In this document: piece after piece, positions 10,222 to 18,947 of the stretch | Numbering within the stretch: the first letter of the stretch is position 1 | Layout: each line of letters starts with the position of its first letter | Assembly (NCBI GenBank): GCA_013874835.1 | Contig: CP059430.1 | Location: 1-64,000 of the forward strand | Source of the DNA: Carnobacteriaceae bacterium zg-84 | Lineage (GTDB): Bacteria > Bacillota > Bacilli > Lactobacillales > Aerococcaceae | Direction: 5' to 3' | Length of the DNA: 64,000 nucleotides | The notes under the pieces: model-generated | The model's input: the letters and a program-made list of their open reading frames with translations, nothing else | The model's database searches: none | What the model was told of the DNA's origin: nothing | Position numbers and translations under genes: made by a program

Positions 10222-11256
10222 ATGAAGAAAAAATTAGTTTTAGCTTCTGCAGTAGCTTTATTAGCAGTAGCTCCATTAGCAAATTCAGTTGTTAACGCTG
10301 AAAATATTACTTCAAACGTAGTAGAACGTATACAAGAACGTTTGACACCAAAACAAGAAAGAGAGTTAGGACCTTTAAATAAAAAAGCTTTAGAAACTCA
10401 AGTTGCTTATGATGAAGCTACTAAAGCACGTAATGAAAAAGGAGAAATGCTTGCTAAAGCTCAAATGGCATATAGTGAAGCAAGTTATGAACGTAATGTT
10501 GTTTTTCCTGAAAAATATGCTGAACTTGAAGTGAAAGAAGCAGATTTATTAAGTCAAGAAAGTGAATACAATACAAACATTGCTAAAGCTAAAGCAGAAT
10601 TACCTGCTTTAAATACAAGTTTAACTACTAATAAAGCTACTTTAGCTACTCAAGAAAAAGCATTAGATTCTTTAAATGCTGATTTGGCTGCAAAAGAATT
10701 AGAAATTAAATCTTATTCAGCACTTGATGGAACTTCAGAATTAAAAAATAAAGCAGAAAAAGCAAAACATGAATTGGAATATCAAGTAGAAACAACTAAA
10801 ACAGCTATTAAAAAATTAAAAGATAGTATTGCCTTTGATGAAGCAACTAAAGCAAAATTAGAAAGTTATCTTGAAGATTCATATGTAGTTAAACCAACTC
10901 TTATTACTGTTGAAATTAACAAAGTAAGAAAAGAAATGGTGAAATTAGATAATGATACAAAAGATGCATTAACTAAAGCAGAAACAGCATTAAAAGCTGC
11001 AGAAACAAATTCATTCAATGCGATTTCAGTAGAAAGAGCTGCTTATGTTGCTCATGTTGAAGCAATTAAAGAATTAAATCATTGGTTAGTTGAAAATGGT
11101 TTCCCAACAGTTTCAGAAGCTATTGTGGCACCAAGTGAATTATCTGCACCTGAAAAAGATGCTGTAGAAGGTAAAAAACCAGCTCCAGCTGAAAAAGCAG
11201 GTGCTCAAGCACAACAAGGTAAAAAAGTATTACCAAAAACAAGCGCAGCTAAATAA
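10222..11256 (+). CDS. Secreted coiled-coil protein with truncated LPxTG-like end
   Basis: I do not recognise a named family. The 344-residue protein starts after AAAAGGAG and has a classic signal peptide (KKK, hydrophobic core, probable cleavage after NSVVNA near residue 27). The mature part is charged, Ala/Glu/Lys-rich and predicted by eye to be long coiled-coil from about residues 40 to 290. A Pro/Ala-rich stretch (KKPAPAEKAGAQAQQGKK) follows. It ends LPKTSAAK (337-344), where LPKTS resembles a sortase motif. The hydrophobic segment and basic tail of a normal sorting signal are absent, and I see no remnant of them in other frames downstream. A class B sortase follows. Codon use is biased as in a highly expressed gene. 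It may be released, bound non-covalently, or processed in an unusual way. Confidence 0.85.
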   Translation: MKKKLVLASAVALLAVAPLANSVVNAENITSNVVERIQERLTPKQERELGPLNKKALETQVAYDEATKARNEKGEMLAKAQMAYSEASYERNVVFPEKYAELEVKEADLLSQESEYNTNIAKAKAELPALNTSLTTNKATLATQEKALDSLNADLAAKELEIKSYSALDGTSELKNKAEKAKHELEYQVETTKTAIKKLKDSIAFDEATKAKLESYLEDSYVVKPTLITVEINKVRKEMVKLDNDTKDALTKAETALKAAETNSFNAISVERAAYVAHVEAIKELNHWLVENGFPTVSEAIVAPSELSAPEKDAVEGKKPAPAEKAGAQAQQGKKVLPKTSAAK

Positions 11257-11280
11257 TTAGTTGTTTATACAAACATTAGA

Positions 11281-11318
11281 CGGAATTTATCTAGCCTAGC
11301 TAGGTAAATTCCGCTTTT
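11281..11318 (+). terminator. Strong terminator after the coiled-coil gene
   Basis: CGGAATTTATCTAGC (11281-11295) pairs over 15 bases with GCTAGGTAAATTCCG (11299-11313) with one G-U pair, a 3-base loop and a following T run. It separates the coiled-coil gene from the sortase, so sortase expression depends on read-through or another promoter. Confidence 0.85.
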
Positions 11319-11343
11319 TAATAAGAAGATAAGGATAGGTAAC

Positions 11344-12228
11344 ATGACGGAAAATTTTGAACAGTATGAAGAAAATGCATTAGAAAATCAATCTAATGAA
11401 GAAAATACTGAAGAAAAAAATACTAAAAAGATAAATTGGAAAATAGTAGCACCAATTTTAATTCTTATTTTAGCAACATTAGCATTTCTGTTCCCAATGC
11501 TAACTAATTCATCTAATCAAAAAGATGCAAAACAAGAAACGCAGTCTAAAACAACACAAGCATATACTGTTAGTCAAGAAGAAAAAGAGTATCTAAAAAA
11601 ACGTTTTGATGAATTAACAAAAATCAATCAAGATGCCATCGCCTACGTATATGCACCAGGTACTAAATTAGATGAACCCGTTGTTCAAACATCAGATAAT
11701 TTCACTTACCTAGATAAAACATTTGAAGGTGAAAATATACCTTACTTAGGTACCGTCTTTATGGATATGGACAACAAAAAAGATTTTAATGACCGCTTAA
11801 CATGGTTATTCGGACATGCTCGAGGTAGTAAAGTATCAGATAATCGTATGTTTAATGACGTAAATTACTACGATAAGCAAGAATATTTTGATCAACATAA
11901 ATATGTTGTCATTGAAACACCAACACGTAAATTTTATTACGAAGTAGCATTTATGATTATTGTTCCAGAAGATACAGCATTCTATAAAACAGAATTTAAA
12001 GATGATGATGAATTTTTACAACAACTCACAGAAGTAAAGTCACAAGCAAAAGTCTTTAACAAAGACATTAAATTAGAAAAAACGGATAAATACTTGGTCT
12101 TATCAACATGTCGTGAAGAAGATGAAACCATTCGTTCTAATTTATATGTTAGACAAATTCCTGATAAAGAATTGCCAGATTTCTTAGCAAAAAACAAAGA
12201 TAAATTAGGCTACGTTAAAACAAGATAA
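11344..12228 (+). CDS. srtB: Class B sortase
   Basis: Sortases are membrane transpeptidases that cut a sorting motif and join the protein to peptidoglycan or another acceptor. This 294-residue protein has an acidic cytoplasmic N-terminus, one membrane segment (about 33-54) and an extracellular catalytic domain. His158 (LFGHARG), Cys256 (LVLSTCREED) and probably Arg264 form the active site. The helix-rich insertion NRMFNDVNYYDKQEYFDQH before the strand IETPTRKFYYEV is typical of class B enzymes. AAGGATAGG precedes the start. It lies 87 bases behind the coiled-coil gene, across a terminator. Class B enzymes usually act on NPxTN-like motifs, so the LPKTS neighbour is a plausible but unproven substrate. 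Confidence 0.88.
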   Translation: MTENFEQYEENALENQSNEENTEEKNTKKINWKIVAPILILILATLAFLFPMLTNSSNQKDAKQETQSKTTQAYTVSQEEKEYLKKRFDELTKINQDAIAYVYAPGTKLDEPVVQTSDNFTYLDKTFEGENIPYLGTVFMDMDNKKDFNDRLTWLFGHARGSKVSDNRMFNDVNYYDKQEYFDQHKYVVIETPTRKFYYEVAFMIIVPEDTAFYKTEFKDDDEFLQQLTEVKSQAKVFNKDIKLEKTDKYLVLSTCREEDETIRSNLYVRQIPDKELPDFLAKNKDKLGYVKTR

Positions 12229-12232
12229 AACA

Positions 12233-12266
12233 AAATCCACTTAGTAAATTTACTAGGTGGATTTTT
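12233..12266 (+). terminator. Terminator after srtB
   Basis: AAATCCACTTAGTAA (from 12233) pairs with TTACTAGGTGGATTT with one G-U pair and is followed by a T run ending near 12266. Confidence 0.85.
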
Positions 12267-12287
12267 ACTGTAAACAGCCAATAATAT

Positions 12288-12317
12288 TTGACAAAACAAC
12301 TATTTATTCAGTATAAT
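12288..12317 (+). promoter_or_regulatory. Promoter of the rpsF operon
   Basis: Perfect TTGACA (12288-12293) and perfect TATAAT (12312-12317) are separated by 18 bases ahead of rpsF. Confidence 0.8.
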
Positions 12318-12321
12318 ATAG

Positions 12322-12378
12322 AAGTGTGAGTGTCTATAAAAAGACAACTCTCCTTGCTCTTTTAGAGCCAAAGTCCAT
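12322..12378 (+). promoter_or_regulatory. Structured rpsF leader, possible S6:S18 autoregulatory site
   Basis: The leader can fold into two hairpins: GAGTGTC with GACAACTC (bulged A), and TTGCTC with GAGCCAA (bulged C). In many bacteria the rpsF leader binds the S6:S18 complex to repress its own operon. The position fits that role, but I could not match the family consensus with confidence. Confidence 0.4.
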
Positions 12379-12392
12379 AAGGAGGTAGGAAA

Positions 12393-12692
12393 ATGAGTCA
12401 AGCAACTAATTATGAAATTTTGTACATTATTCGTCCAAATATCGAAGAAGCTGCAAAAGAAGAATTGATTGCACGTTTTGATGGAATTTTGAAAGATAAC
12501 GGTGCTACTGTTATTGAATCAAAATTATGGGCAAAACGTCGTTTAGCTTACGAAATTAAAGATTTCCGTGAAGGTATCTATCATATCGTTAAATTATCAG
12601 CAACAGATGCTGTTGCGATTAATGAGTTTGATCGTTTAGCTAAAATCAATGGTGATATTTTACGCCATATCATCGTAAAAGAAGAAGCTTAA
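12393..12692 (+). CDS. rpsF: Ribosomal protein S6 (bS6)
   Basis: bS6 is a small-subunit protein that binds 16S rRNA together with bS18. The 99-residue length is normal, and the protein shows the ferredoxin-like fold sequence ([13 protein letters not shown], then [20 protein letters not shown]). AAGGAGG lies upstream. It is first in the conserved rpsF-ssb-rpsR operon, so its binding partner bS18 is made from the same transcript. Confidence 0.97.
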   Translation: MSQATNYEILYIIRPNIEEAAKEELIARFDGILKDNGATVIESKLWAKRRLAYEIKDFREGIYHIVKLSATDAVAINEFDRLAKINGDILRHIIVKEEA

Positions 12693-12715
12693 GATATTAG
12701 AAAGGAGTTAACAAA

Positions 12716-13159
12716 ATGAATGTTGTATCATTAGTAGGTAGATTAACAAGAGATGTTGAATTACGCTATACGCCAAGTGGAACAGCGTACGGACGTTTTA
12801 CACTCGCTGTAAATAGACGTGTACCAAACCAACAAGGTGTTAGAGAAGCTGATTTTATAAACTGTGTTATTTGGAATAAAGCCGCTGAAAATTTAGCGAA
12901 CTATACGCATAAAGGGTCCCAAATAGGTATTCAAGGACGTATCCAAACAGGCAGTTATGACAATCAGCAAGGACAAAAAGTCTATACAACAGATGTTGTG
13001 GTAGAAAATTTTGATTTCTTAGAAACAAAGGCATCTAGTGAACAAAGACCTGCTCAACAAAATAATTTTACAGCTCCTAGTCAAAACGACTTTTCATTGA
13101 ATAATAGTCAACCAGATTTTGAAACATTTGATATTTCTGATGATGACTTACCATTTTAA
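12716..13159 (+). CDS. ssb: Single-stranded DNA-binding protein
   Basis: SSB coats single-stranded DNA during replication and repair. The 147-residue protein has the OB fold (MNVVSLVGRLTRDVELRYTP, then FINCVIWNKAAENLANY) in the first 105 residues. A Gln/Asn-rich linker follows, and the acidic tip DISDDDLPF is the usual docking site for partner proteins. AAAGGAG precedes it. It lies between rpsF and rpsR, the standard Firmicutes position. Confidence 0.98.
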   Translation: MNVVSLVGRLTRDVELRYTPSGTAYGRFTLAVNRRVPNQQGVREADFINCVIWNKAAENLANYTHKGSQIGIQGRIQTGSYDNQQGQKVYTTDVVVENFDFLETKASSEQRPAQQNNFTAPSQNDFSLNNSQPDFETFDISDDDLPF

Positions 13160-13187
13160 TGAACGAATTATTTAAGGAGGAATAAAG

Positions 13188-13436
13188 ATGTCTGTACAAC
13201 AACGTGGAAATCGTGGCGGTATGCGTAGACGTAAAAAAGTTTGTTATTTCTGTGCGAACCATATTGACCACCCAGATTTTAAAGATGTTGAATTATTGAA
13301 ACGTTTCATTTCAGAAAAAGGTAAAATTTTACCTCGCCGTGTAACAGGTACATGTGCGAAACATCAACGCGCTTTAACAGTAGCAATTAAACGTGCACGT
13401 GTGATGGGATTATTACCATTTACAACAGCTGATTAA
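13188..13436 (+). CDS. rpsR: Ribosomal protein S18 (bS18)
   Basis: bS18 is a small-subunit protein that pairs with bS6. The 82-residue sequence has the conserved [10 protein letters not shown] start, the core [20 protein letters not shown] and the basic C-terminus. AAGGAGG lies upstream. It is the last gene of the operon and is followed by a strong terminator. Confidence 0.97.
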   Translation: MSVQQRGNRGGMRRRKKVCYFCANHIDHPDFKDVELLKRFISEKGKILPRRVTGTCAKHQRALTVAIKRARVMGLLPFTTAD

Positions 13437-13443
13437 TTTTGAT

Positions 13444-13476
13444 GACTATTTGGTTTTTGCCAGATAGTCTTTTTTA
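13444..13476 (+). terminator. Terminator after rpsR
   Basis: GACTATTTGG (13444-13453) pairs with CCAGATAGTC (13460-13469), one G-U pair, followed by seven bases of T-rich sequence. The 3' arm shares TAGTC with the left edge of the parS palindrome. Confidence 0.85.
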
Positions 13477-13514
13477 TAAAATGTTTCACGTGAAACATTT
13501 TATAAAAAAGACTA
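13465..13514. promoter_or_regulatory. parS centromere site within a 50-bp perfect palindrome
   Basis: The core TGTTTCACGTGAAACA (13482-13497) is the canonical bacterial parS sequence bound by ParB/Spo0J, which loads SMC condensin and partitions the origin. I checked all 25 base pairs of the surrounding palindrome (13465-13514), and it is perfect, which is much longer than parS requires. It lies about 12 kb from oriC between rpsR and rplI. parA and parB are not in the window. Confidence 0.9.
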
Positions 13515-13521
13515 GTATTTA

Positions 13522-13530
13522 TGATATAAT
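13522..13530 (+). promoter_or_regulatory. Extended -10 promoter for rplI-dnaB
   Basis: TGATATAAT is an extended -10 element with a perfect TATAAT (13525-13530), 23 bases before the rplI start. No good -35 is visible, because the parS palindrome arm occupies that position. Confidence 0.6.
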
Positions 13531-13552
13531 ATCTATAAGGAAAGGTGATTAT

Positions 13553-14008
13553 ATGAAAGTTATATTTTTAAAAGATGTTAAAGGGTCTGGAAAAAAAGGC
13601 GAAGTAAAAGAAGTTGCAGACGGATACGCTAAAAACTTTTTAATTAAAAACGGGCATGCAAAACCTGCAACACATAGTAATCTAAGTGAATTACAAGGTC
13701 AAACAAAAGCAAAAGAAAAAGAAGAAGCACATAAATTAGAAGAAGCATTAAAACTAAAAGAATTAATTGAAAAAGAAGAAACAGTTGTTGAAATCTATGC
13801 AAAAGCTGGTGAAGATAATAAACTATTTGGTACAATTACCAATAAACAAATTGCAGAAATTTTATCAAAAGAGTTTAATATAGATATTGATAAACGTAAG
13901 ATTGATATGCCTGCATCTATTAAAGCACTAGGTTATGTTAGAATTCCAGTGAAATTACACAAACAAGTTAATTCTGTCGTGACAGTATTAGTCAAAAAAC
14001 TAGATTAG
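13553..14008 (+). CDS. rplI: Ribosomal protein L9 (bL9)
   Basis: bL9 is a large-subunit protein with two globular domains joined by a long helix. The protein has 151 residues from ATG 13553 ([20 protein letters not shown]), which matches the family start and follows AAAGGTG. The same frame is open upstream to 13439, but that would run through the parS site and promoter and is rejected. The N-terminal rRNA-binding domain, the charged connecting helix ([20 protein letters not shown]) and the C-terminal domain are all present. It is followed at 18 bases by dnaB, a conserved pairing. Confidence 0.96.
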   Translation: MKVIFLKDVKGSGKKGEVKEVADGYAKNFLIKNGHAKPATHSNLSELQGQTKAKEKEEAHKLEEALKLKELIEKEETVVEIYAKAGEDNKLFGTITNKQIAEILSKEFNIDIDKRKIDMPASIKALGYVRIPVKLHKQVNSVVTVLVKKLD

Positions 14009-14026
14009 TTGCCGTAGGAGAAAAAT

Positions 14027-15388
14027 ATGGAAGAACTACATCTCGATAGACAATTACCTCAAAATATTGAGGCTGAACAAGCTGTATTAGGCTCAATATT
14101 TTTTGATGAAACAGCTATTATCAATGTAGTGAGTATACTAGACTATACAGATTTTTATAGTATAAAAAACAGATTGATTTTTAGCGTGATGCAAAAATTA
14201 AATAATGAAGATAAAAATATAGATTTTGTAACAGTCCAAAATGAACTGGAAAAACAAAATTATTTAGAAAATATAGGTGGTATTGAATATTTAATTCAAC
14301 TAACACAAACAGTACCTACTGCAGCCAATGTTGAATATTATGCTAATATTGTCTTAGAAAAATCGGTGTTAAGAAAACTTATCCACACAGCAACTGATAT
14401 TATCAAAATGAGTTATGATGATAAAGATAGTTTGGAAACTGTGATTGACCAATCTGAACGTATGATTTTAAATATTTCAGAAAATAATCAAAATAGGAAT
14501 GGATTTATTAAAATATCAGATATTCTTGGTGATACAGTCAATCAACTTGAAGTTTTAGCAAAACAAAAAGGTTTTGTAACAGGTATATCAACAGGTTACA
14601 TTGATTTAGATAAAATGACAACAGGATTACACCCTGAAGAATTAGTTATTTTAGCTGCACGACCAGCCGTAGGTAAAACAGCATTTGTTTTAAATATTGC
14701 ACAAAATGTTGCAACAAAATCAAATGGAACGGTTGCTATATTCAGTTTAGAAATGGGAGCAGAATCTTTAGTTAATCGTATGTTATGTGCAGAGGGAAAT
14801 ATTGATGCAGGACATATGAGAACAGGTAACTTAACGGATGAAGAGTGGGATAATCTCTTTATTGCAATGGGAAGTTTAAGTCGTGCTAATATTTATATTG
14901 ATGATACACCAGGAATAAAAGTATCTGAAATTCGTGCAAAATGTCGTCGTCTTGTCCAAGAGAAAAAAGAGTTAGATCTAATTGTGATTGATTATTTACA
15001 ACTTATCGAAGGAACTGGTCGAGAAAACAGACAGCAAGAAGTATCTGAAATTTCACGACAACTCAAAAAAATAGCAAAAGAGTTAAAAGTACCTGTCATT
15101 GCACTTTCTCAATTATCCCGTGGTGTAGAACAAAGACAAGACAAACGTCCTGTGCTAAGTGACATAAGAGAATCGGGTTCTATTGAACAAGACGCTGATA
15201 TTGTTGCGTTTTTATATCGTGATGACTATTATCAACGTGATACAGATAATAGTGAAGAAGAAACAATCGAAAATAATATTGTGGAAGTTATTATTGAAAA
15301 AAATAGAAGTGGTGCTAGAGGAACGGTTAAACTCTTATTTAAAAAAGAATTTAATAAATTTTCATCCGTTACATATGTGCAAGAATAG
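14027..15388 (+). CDS. dnaB: Replicative DNA helicase (DnaB; DnaC in Bacillus)
   Basis: This hexameric 5'-to-3' helicase unwinds DNA at the fork. The 453-residue protein has the N-terminal DnaG-interacting domain (LPQNIEAEQAVLGSIF) and the RecA-like motor with Walker A AARPAVGKTAF near residue 210. Walker B (LIVIDYLQLI) and the arginine-finger region (LFKKEFNKF) near the end follow. GTAGGAG lies upstream. It is probably cotranscribed with rplI. Length is normal and no intein interrupts it. Confidence 0.97.
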   Translation: MEELHLDRQLPQNIEAEQAVLGSIFFDETAIINVVSILDYTDFYSIKNRLIFSVMQKLNNEDKNIDFVTVQNELEKQNYLENIGGIEYLIQLTQTVPTAANVEYYANIVLEKSVLRKLIHTATDIIKMSYDDKDSLETVIDQSERMILNISENNQNRNGFIKISDILGDTVNQLEVLAKQKGFVTGISTGYIDLDKMTTGLHPEELVILAARPAVGKTAFVLNIAQNVATKSNGTVAIFSLEMGAESLVNRMLCAEGNIDAGHMRTGNLTDEEWDNLFIAMGSLSRANIYIDDTPGIKVSEIRAKCRRLVQEKKELDLIVIDYLQLIEGTGRENRQQEVSEISRQLKKIAKELKVPVIALSQLSRGVEQRQDKRPVLSDIRESGSIEQDADIVAFLYRDDYYQRDTDNSEEETIENNIVEVIIEKNRSGARGTVKLLFKKEFNKFSSVTYVQE

Positions 15389-15479
15389 GGAGTACTTCAT
15401 GTGCTTCTTATTCTTTTTTATGCTAAAAAATAAATATATAATAGGTAGCAATTTTTGTATTATTTTCTTTAAAAAAATG

Positions 15480-15508
15480 TTGACTTTATCATAAAAAAAT
15501 GCTATTCT
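15480..15508 (+). promoter_or_regulatory. Promoter of the str operon
   Basis: TTGACT (15480-15485) and TATTCT (15503-15508) are separated by 17 bases, about 170 bases ahead of rpsL. Confidence 0.6.
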
Positions 15509-15534
15509 TTAAAAGGTGCTTTTATAACAGATTC

Positions 15535-15650
15535 CTGAAAAATCAGTCGTGCTGACTGATATGAAAGCCAAGTTTAGTCACATGAAAAGTGTTGATTATT
15601 TTTTTGAAGAAAAAATGAAACACCTGGATGTGTGGACTAGAATTTTTGAG
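15535..15650 (+). promoter_or_regulatory. Structured leader of rpsL-rpsG-fusA
   Basis: The long 5' leader can form ATCAGTC/GACTGAT as a local hairpin. A longer-range structure joins TAGTCACAT to ATGTGTGGACTA, with GTGTT/AACAC nested inside. str operons are often controlled by ribosomal proteins binding their mRNA, so this may be an autoregulatory leader. I cannot assign it to a known RNA family. Confidence 0.4.
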
Positions 15651-15679
15651 AATAACCCATCAGGGAAGGAGGAAAACTA

Positions 15680-16099
15680 ATGCCTACTATTAACCAATTA
15701 GTTCGCAAACCACGTAAATCAGCGGTTGAAAAATCAAATTCTCCAGCTTTAAACAAAGGTTATAATAGTTTCAAAAAAACTCAAACAAATACAAGTTCTC
15801 CACAAAAACGTGGAGTATGTACTCGTGTTGGGACAATGACACCTAAAAAACCTAACTCAGCGTTACGTAAATACGCTCGTGTGCGTTTGTCTAACTTAAT
15901 CGAAGTAACTGCATATATCCCAGGTATCGGACACAACTTACAAGAACACAGTGTTGTTTTAATTCGTGGTGGACGTGTTAAAGACTTACCAGGGGTTCGT
16001 TACCATATCATTCGTGGTGCTTTGGATACAGCCGGTGTAAACAACCGTATGCAAGGTCGTTCAAAATATGGTACAAAAAGACCAAAAGCTAAAAAATAA
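15680..16099 (+). CDS. rpsL: Ribosomal protein S12 (uS12)
   Basis: uS12 controls decoding accuracy at the A site. The 139-residue protein carries the conserved [20 protein letters not shown] and the [20 protein letters not shown] loop. The two lysine positions at which substitutions give streptomycin resistance look unaltered. AAGGAGG precedes it. It is the first gene of the str operon. Confidence 0.98.
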   Translation: MPTINQLVRKPRKSAVEKSNSPALNKGYNSFKKTQTNTSSPQKRGVCTRVGTMTPKKPNSALRKYARVRLSNLIEVTAYIPGIGHNLQEHSVVLIRGGRVKDLPGVRYHIIRGALDTAGVNNRMQGRSKYGTKRPKAKK

Positions 16100-16139
16100 T
16101 AAAACTTGTTTATAAGAGAATTTGAAAGGAGGAAATTAA

Positions 16140-16610
16140 ATGCCTCGTAAAGGTCCAGTTGCAAAACGTGATGTATTACCAGATCCGTTATACAATTCAA
16201 AATTAGTAACTCGTTTGATTAACCGTTTAATGGTTGATGGAAAACGTGGTAAAGCAGCAACTATTTTATATAAAGCATTTGATATCGTTAAAGAACAAAC
16301 TGGAAATGATCCAATGGAAGTTTTCGAACAAGCAATGGAAAACATTATGCCAGTTCTTGAAGTTAAAGCTCGTCGTGTAGGTGGTTCTAACTACCAAGTA
16401 CCAGTTGAAGTTCGTGCTGAACGTCGTACAACATTAGGATTACGTTGGTTAGTAAACTACGCACGTTTACGTGGAGAAAACACAATGGAATTACGCTTAG
16501 CTCGTGAAATCATGGATGCAGCGAATAATTCTGGTGCTTCTGTTAAAAAACGTGAAGATACACATAAAATGGCTGAAGCAAACAAAGCATTTGCTCACTA
16601 TCGTTGGTAA
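16140..16610 (+). CDS. rpsG: Ribosomal protein S7 (uS7)
   Basis: uS7 is the primary binder that organises the 3' domain of 16S rRNA. The 156-residue length is standard, and the protein begins [20 protein letters not shown] and ends [18 protein letters not shown] lies upstream. In other bacteria S7 is the translational repressor of the str operon, so the leader before rpsL or the rpsL-rpsG gap may be its target here. Confidence 0.98.
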   Translation: MPRKGPVAKRDVLPDPLYNSKLVTRLINRLMVDGKRGKAATILYKAFDIVKEQTGNDPMEVFEQAMENIMPVLEVKARRVGGSNYQVPVEVRAERRTTLGLRWLVNYARLRGENTMELRLAREIMDAANNSGASVKKREDTHKMAEANKAFAHYRW

Positions 16611-16635
16611 GATAGAAAAACTAGTCCGTGTTATA

Positions 16636-16664
16636 TTGACATATAGATTTGCCGAAGTTATATA
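16636..16664 (+). promoter_or_regulatory. Internal promoter and hairpin before fusA
   Basis: Perfect TTGACA (16636-16641) lies 17 bases from TATATA (16659-16664). The -10 is in the loop of a hairpin (CCGAAG at 16652-16657 with CTTCGG), and AAACTAGT/ACTAGTTT arms flank the whole structure. It could supply extra EF-G transcripts or act as an RNA structure in the operon mRNA. Confidence 0.5.
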
Positions 16665-16724
16665 GCTTCGGTATTTCACTAGTTTGTATTTAAAGTTAGT
16701 AAAAAGAAAGGTGAGAAAAAACCA

Positions 16725-18815
16725 ATGGCAAAAAGAGAGTTTTCATTAGAAAACACACGTAATATTGGTATCATGGCTCATATTGATGCTGGTAAAACAA
16801 CAACAACTGAGCGTGTCCTATACTACACAGGCCGTATCCATAAAATTGGTGAAACACACGAAGGTGCTTCACAAATGGACTGGATGGAACAAGAACAAGA
16901 ACGTGGAATTACAATCACTTCTGCTGCAACAACAGCACAATGGAATAATACACGTATCAACATCATTGACACACCAGGACACGTGGACTTCACTGTTGAG
17001 GTTGAACGTTCACTACGTGTTTTAGACGGTGCGGTTGCTTTGCTTGATGCTCAATCAGGTGTTGAGCCTCAAACAGAAACAGTATGGCGTCAAGCAACTA
17101 CATACGGTGTTCCTCGTATCGTATTTGTAAACAAAATGGATAAAACTGGTGCAAACTTCTTGTACTCAGTTGATACATTACACAATCGTTTACAAGCAAA
17201 TGCTCATCCAATCCAATTACCAATCGGTGCGGAAGATACATTTACTGGTATCATTGACTTAGTAACAATGAAAGCTGAAATCTACACAAATGATTTAGGT
17301 ACAGAAATTCAAGAAACAGAAATTCCTGCTGATTATCAAGAATTAGCTGAAGAATGGCGTACTAAATTGATTGAAGCAGTTGCTGAAACTGATGAAACAT
17401 TGATGGAAAAATACTTAGAAGGTGAAGAAATCACTGTAGAAGAATTAAAAGCTGGTATCCGTAGAGCAACAGTTAATGTTGAATTTTATCCAGTATTATG
17501 TGGATCTGCGTTCAAAAACAAAGGTGTACAAATGATGCTAGATGCTGTTGTAGAATACTTACCATCTCCATTAGATGTTCCTGCAATCAAAGGTATTGAC
17601 CCAAATACAGACGAAGAAACAGAACGTCCTGCAAGTGACGAAGCACCATTTGCTGCTTTGGCATTTAAAGTAATGACTGACCCATTCGTAGGTCGTTTAA
17701 CATTCTTCCGTGTATATTCTGGTACATTACAATCAGGTTCTTATGTACAAAATGCTACAAAAGGTAAACGTGAACGTGTAGGACGTATCTTACAAATGCA
17801 CGCTAACTCACGTCAAGAAATTCCAGAAGTATTCTCAGGTGATATTGCCGCTGCGGTTGGTTTAAAAGACACAACAACAGGAGATACTTTATGTGATGAG
17901 AAAAATGAAGTTATCTTAGAATCTATGGAATTCCCAGAGCCAGTTATTGAAGTTGCGATTGAACCAAAATCAAAAGGCGACCAAGATAAAATGGGTATTG
18001 CGTTACAAAAATTATCTGAAGAAGACCCAACATTCCGTGCTTCAACAAACCCAGAAACTGGTGAAACAATTATCGCTGGTATGGGTGAGTTACACTTAGA
18101 CATTATCGTTGATCGTATGCGTCGTGAGTTTAAAGTAGAGGCAACTGTTGGTGCTCCGCAAGTTTCATATCGTGAAACATTCCGTGCTTCAACTCAAGCT
18201 GAAGGTAAATTTGTTCGTCAATCAGGTGGTAAAGGTCAATACGGTCACGTATGGATTGAATTTACACCAAATGAAGAAGGAGCAGGTTTCGAATTTGAAA
18301 ATGCTATCGTCGGTGGGGTTGTTCCTCGTGAATATGTTCCTGCTGTTGAGGCTGGTTTGAAAGATGCTATGGAAAATGGTGTATTAGCTGGTTATCCATT
18401 AGTAGACATTAAAGCTAAATTATATGATGGTTCATACCATGATGTTGACTCATCTGAAACAGCGTTTAAAGTTGCAGCTTCTCTTGCATTACGTGCAGCA
18501 GCTAAAAAAGCTCAACCTACAATTTTAGAGCCAATGATGGCAGTAGAAATTACAGTTCCAGAAGAATACTTCGGAGATGTAATGGGTCACGTTAACTCAC
18601 GTCGTGGACGTGTTGAAGGATCTGAAATTCGTGGTAATGCACAAGTTGTTAAAGGTATGATTCCTTTATCAGAAATGTTCGGATACGCAACAACATTACG
18701 TTCTGCAACACAAGGTCGTGGTACATTCTCAATGACATTCGATCACTATGAAGATGTTCCTAAATCTATTGCAGAAGAAATCATCAAGAAAAATGGTGGA
18801 AATAAAGAAGACTAG
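16725..18815 (+). CDS. fusA: Elongation factor G
   Basis: EF-G is the GTPase that drives translocation of tRNA and mRNA through the ribosome. The 696-residue protein has G1 ([14 protein letters not shown]) near residue 17, switch [11 protein letters not shown]4 NKMDKTG and the five-domain layout through the domain IV loop [19 protein letters not shown] precedes the start. It is the last gene of the rpsL unit and is followed by a separate tuf promoter. Confidence 0.98.
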   Translation: MAKREFSLENTRNIGIMAHIDAGKTTTTERVLYYTGRIHKIGETHEGASQMDWMEQEQERGITITSAATTAQWNNTRINIIDTPGHVDFTVEVERSLRVLDGAVALLDAQSGVEPQTETVWRQATTYGVPRIVFVNKMDKTGANFLYSVDTLHNRLQANAHPIQLPIGAEDTFTGIIDLVTMKAEIYTNDLGTEIQETEIPADYQELAEEWRTKLIEAVAETDETLMEKYLEGEEITVEELKAGIRRATVNVEFYPVLCGSAFKNKGVQMMLDAVVEYLPSPLDVPAIKGIDPNTDEETERPASDEAPFAALAFKVMTDPFVGRLTFFRVYSGTLQSGSYVQNATKGKRERVGRILQMHANSRQEIPEVFSGDIAAAVGLKDTTTGDTLCDEKNEVILESMEFPEPVIEVAIEPKSKGDQDKMGIALQKLSEEDPTFRASTNPETGETIIAGMGELHLDIIVDRMRREFKVEATVGAPQVSYRETFRASTQAEGKFVRQSGGKGQYGHVWIEFTPNEEGAGFEFENAIVGGVVPREYVPAVEAGLKDAMENGVLAGYPLVDIKAKLYDGSYHDVDSSETAFKVAASLALRAAAKKAQPTILEPMMAVEITVPEEYFGDVMGHVNSRRGRVEGSEIRGNAQVVKGMIPLSEMFGYATTLRSATQGRGTFSMTFDHYEDVPKSIAEEIIKKNGGNKED

Positions 18816-18847
18816 TATTTTGTTTTGAAAATCTTCTTGTGTAATAG

Positions 18848-18876
18848 TTGATTTTCTTGATAAAAATAGTTATAAT
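18848..18876 (+). promoter_or_regulatory. Promoter of tuf
   Basis: TTGATT (18848-18853) and perfect TATAAT (18871-18876) are 17 bases apart, leaving a short leader with AGGAGG before tuf. Confidence 0.65.
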
Positions 18877-18947
18877 TTGATAGGGTATGTAGAGATTTTT
18901 CTCTAATATAACTAAAACAAATGTATTTTAGGAGGAATTAAATTAAA

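Noticed and set aside
13439-13552. N-terminal extension of rplI
   Set aside because: The frame is open but runs through the rpsR terminator, parS and the rplI promoter, and the family start is at 13553.
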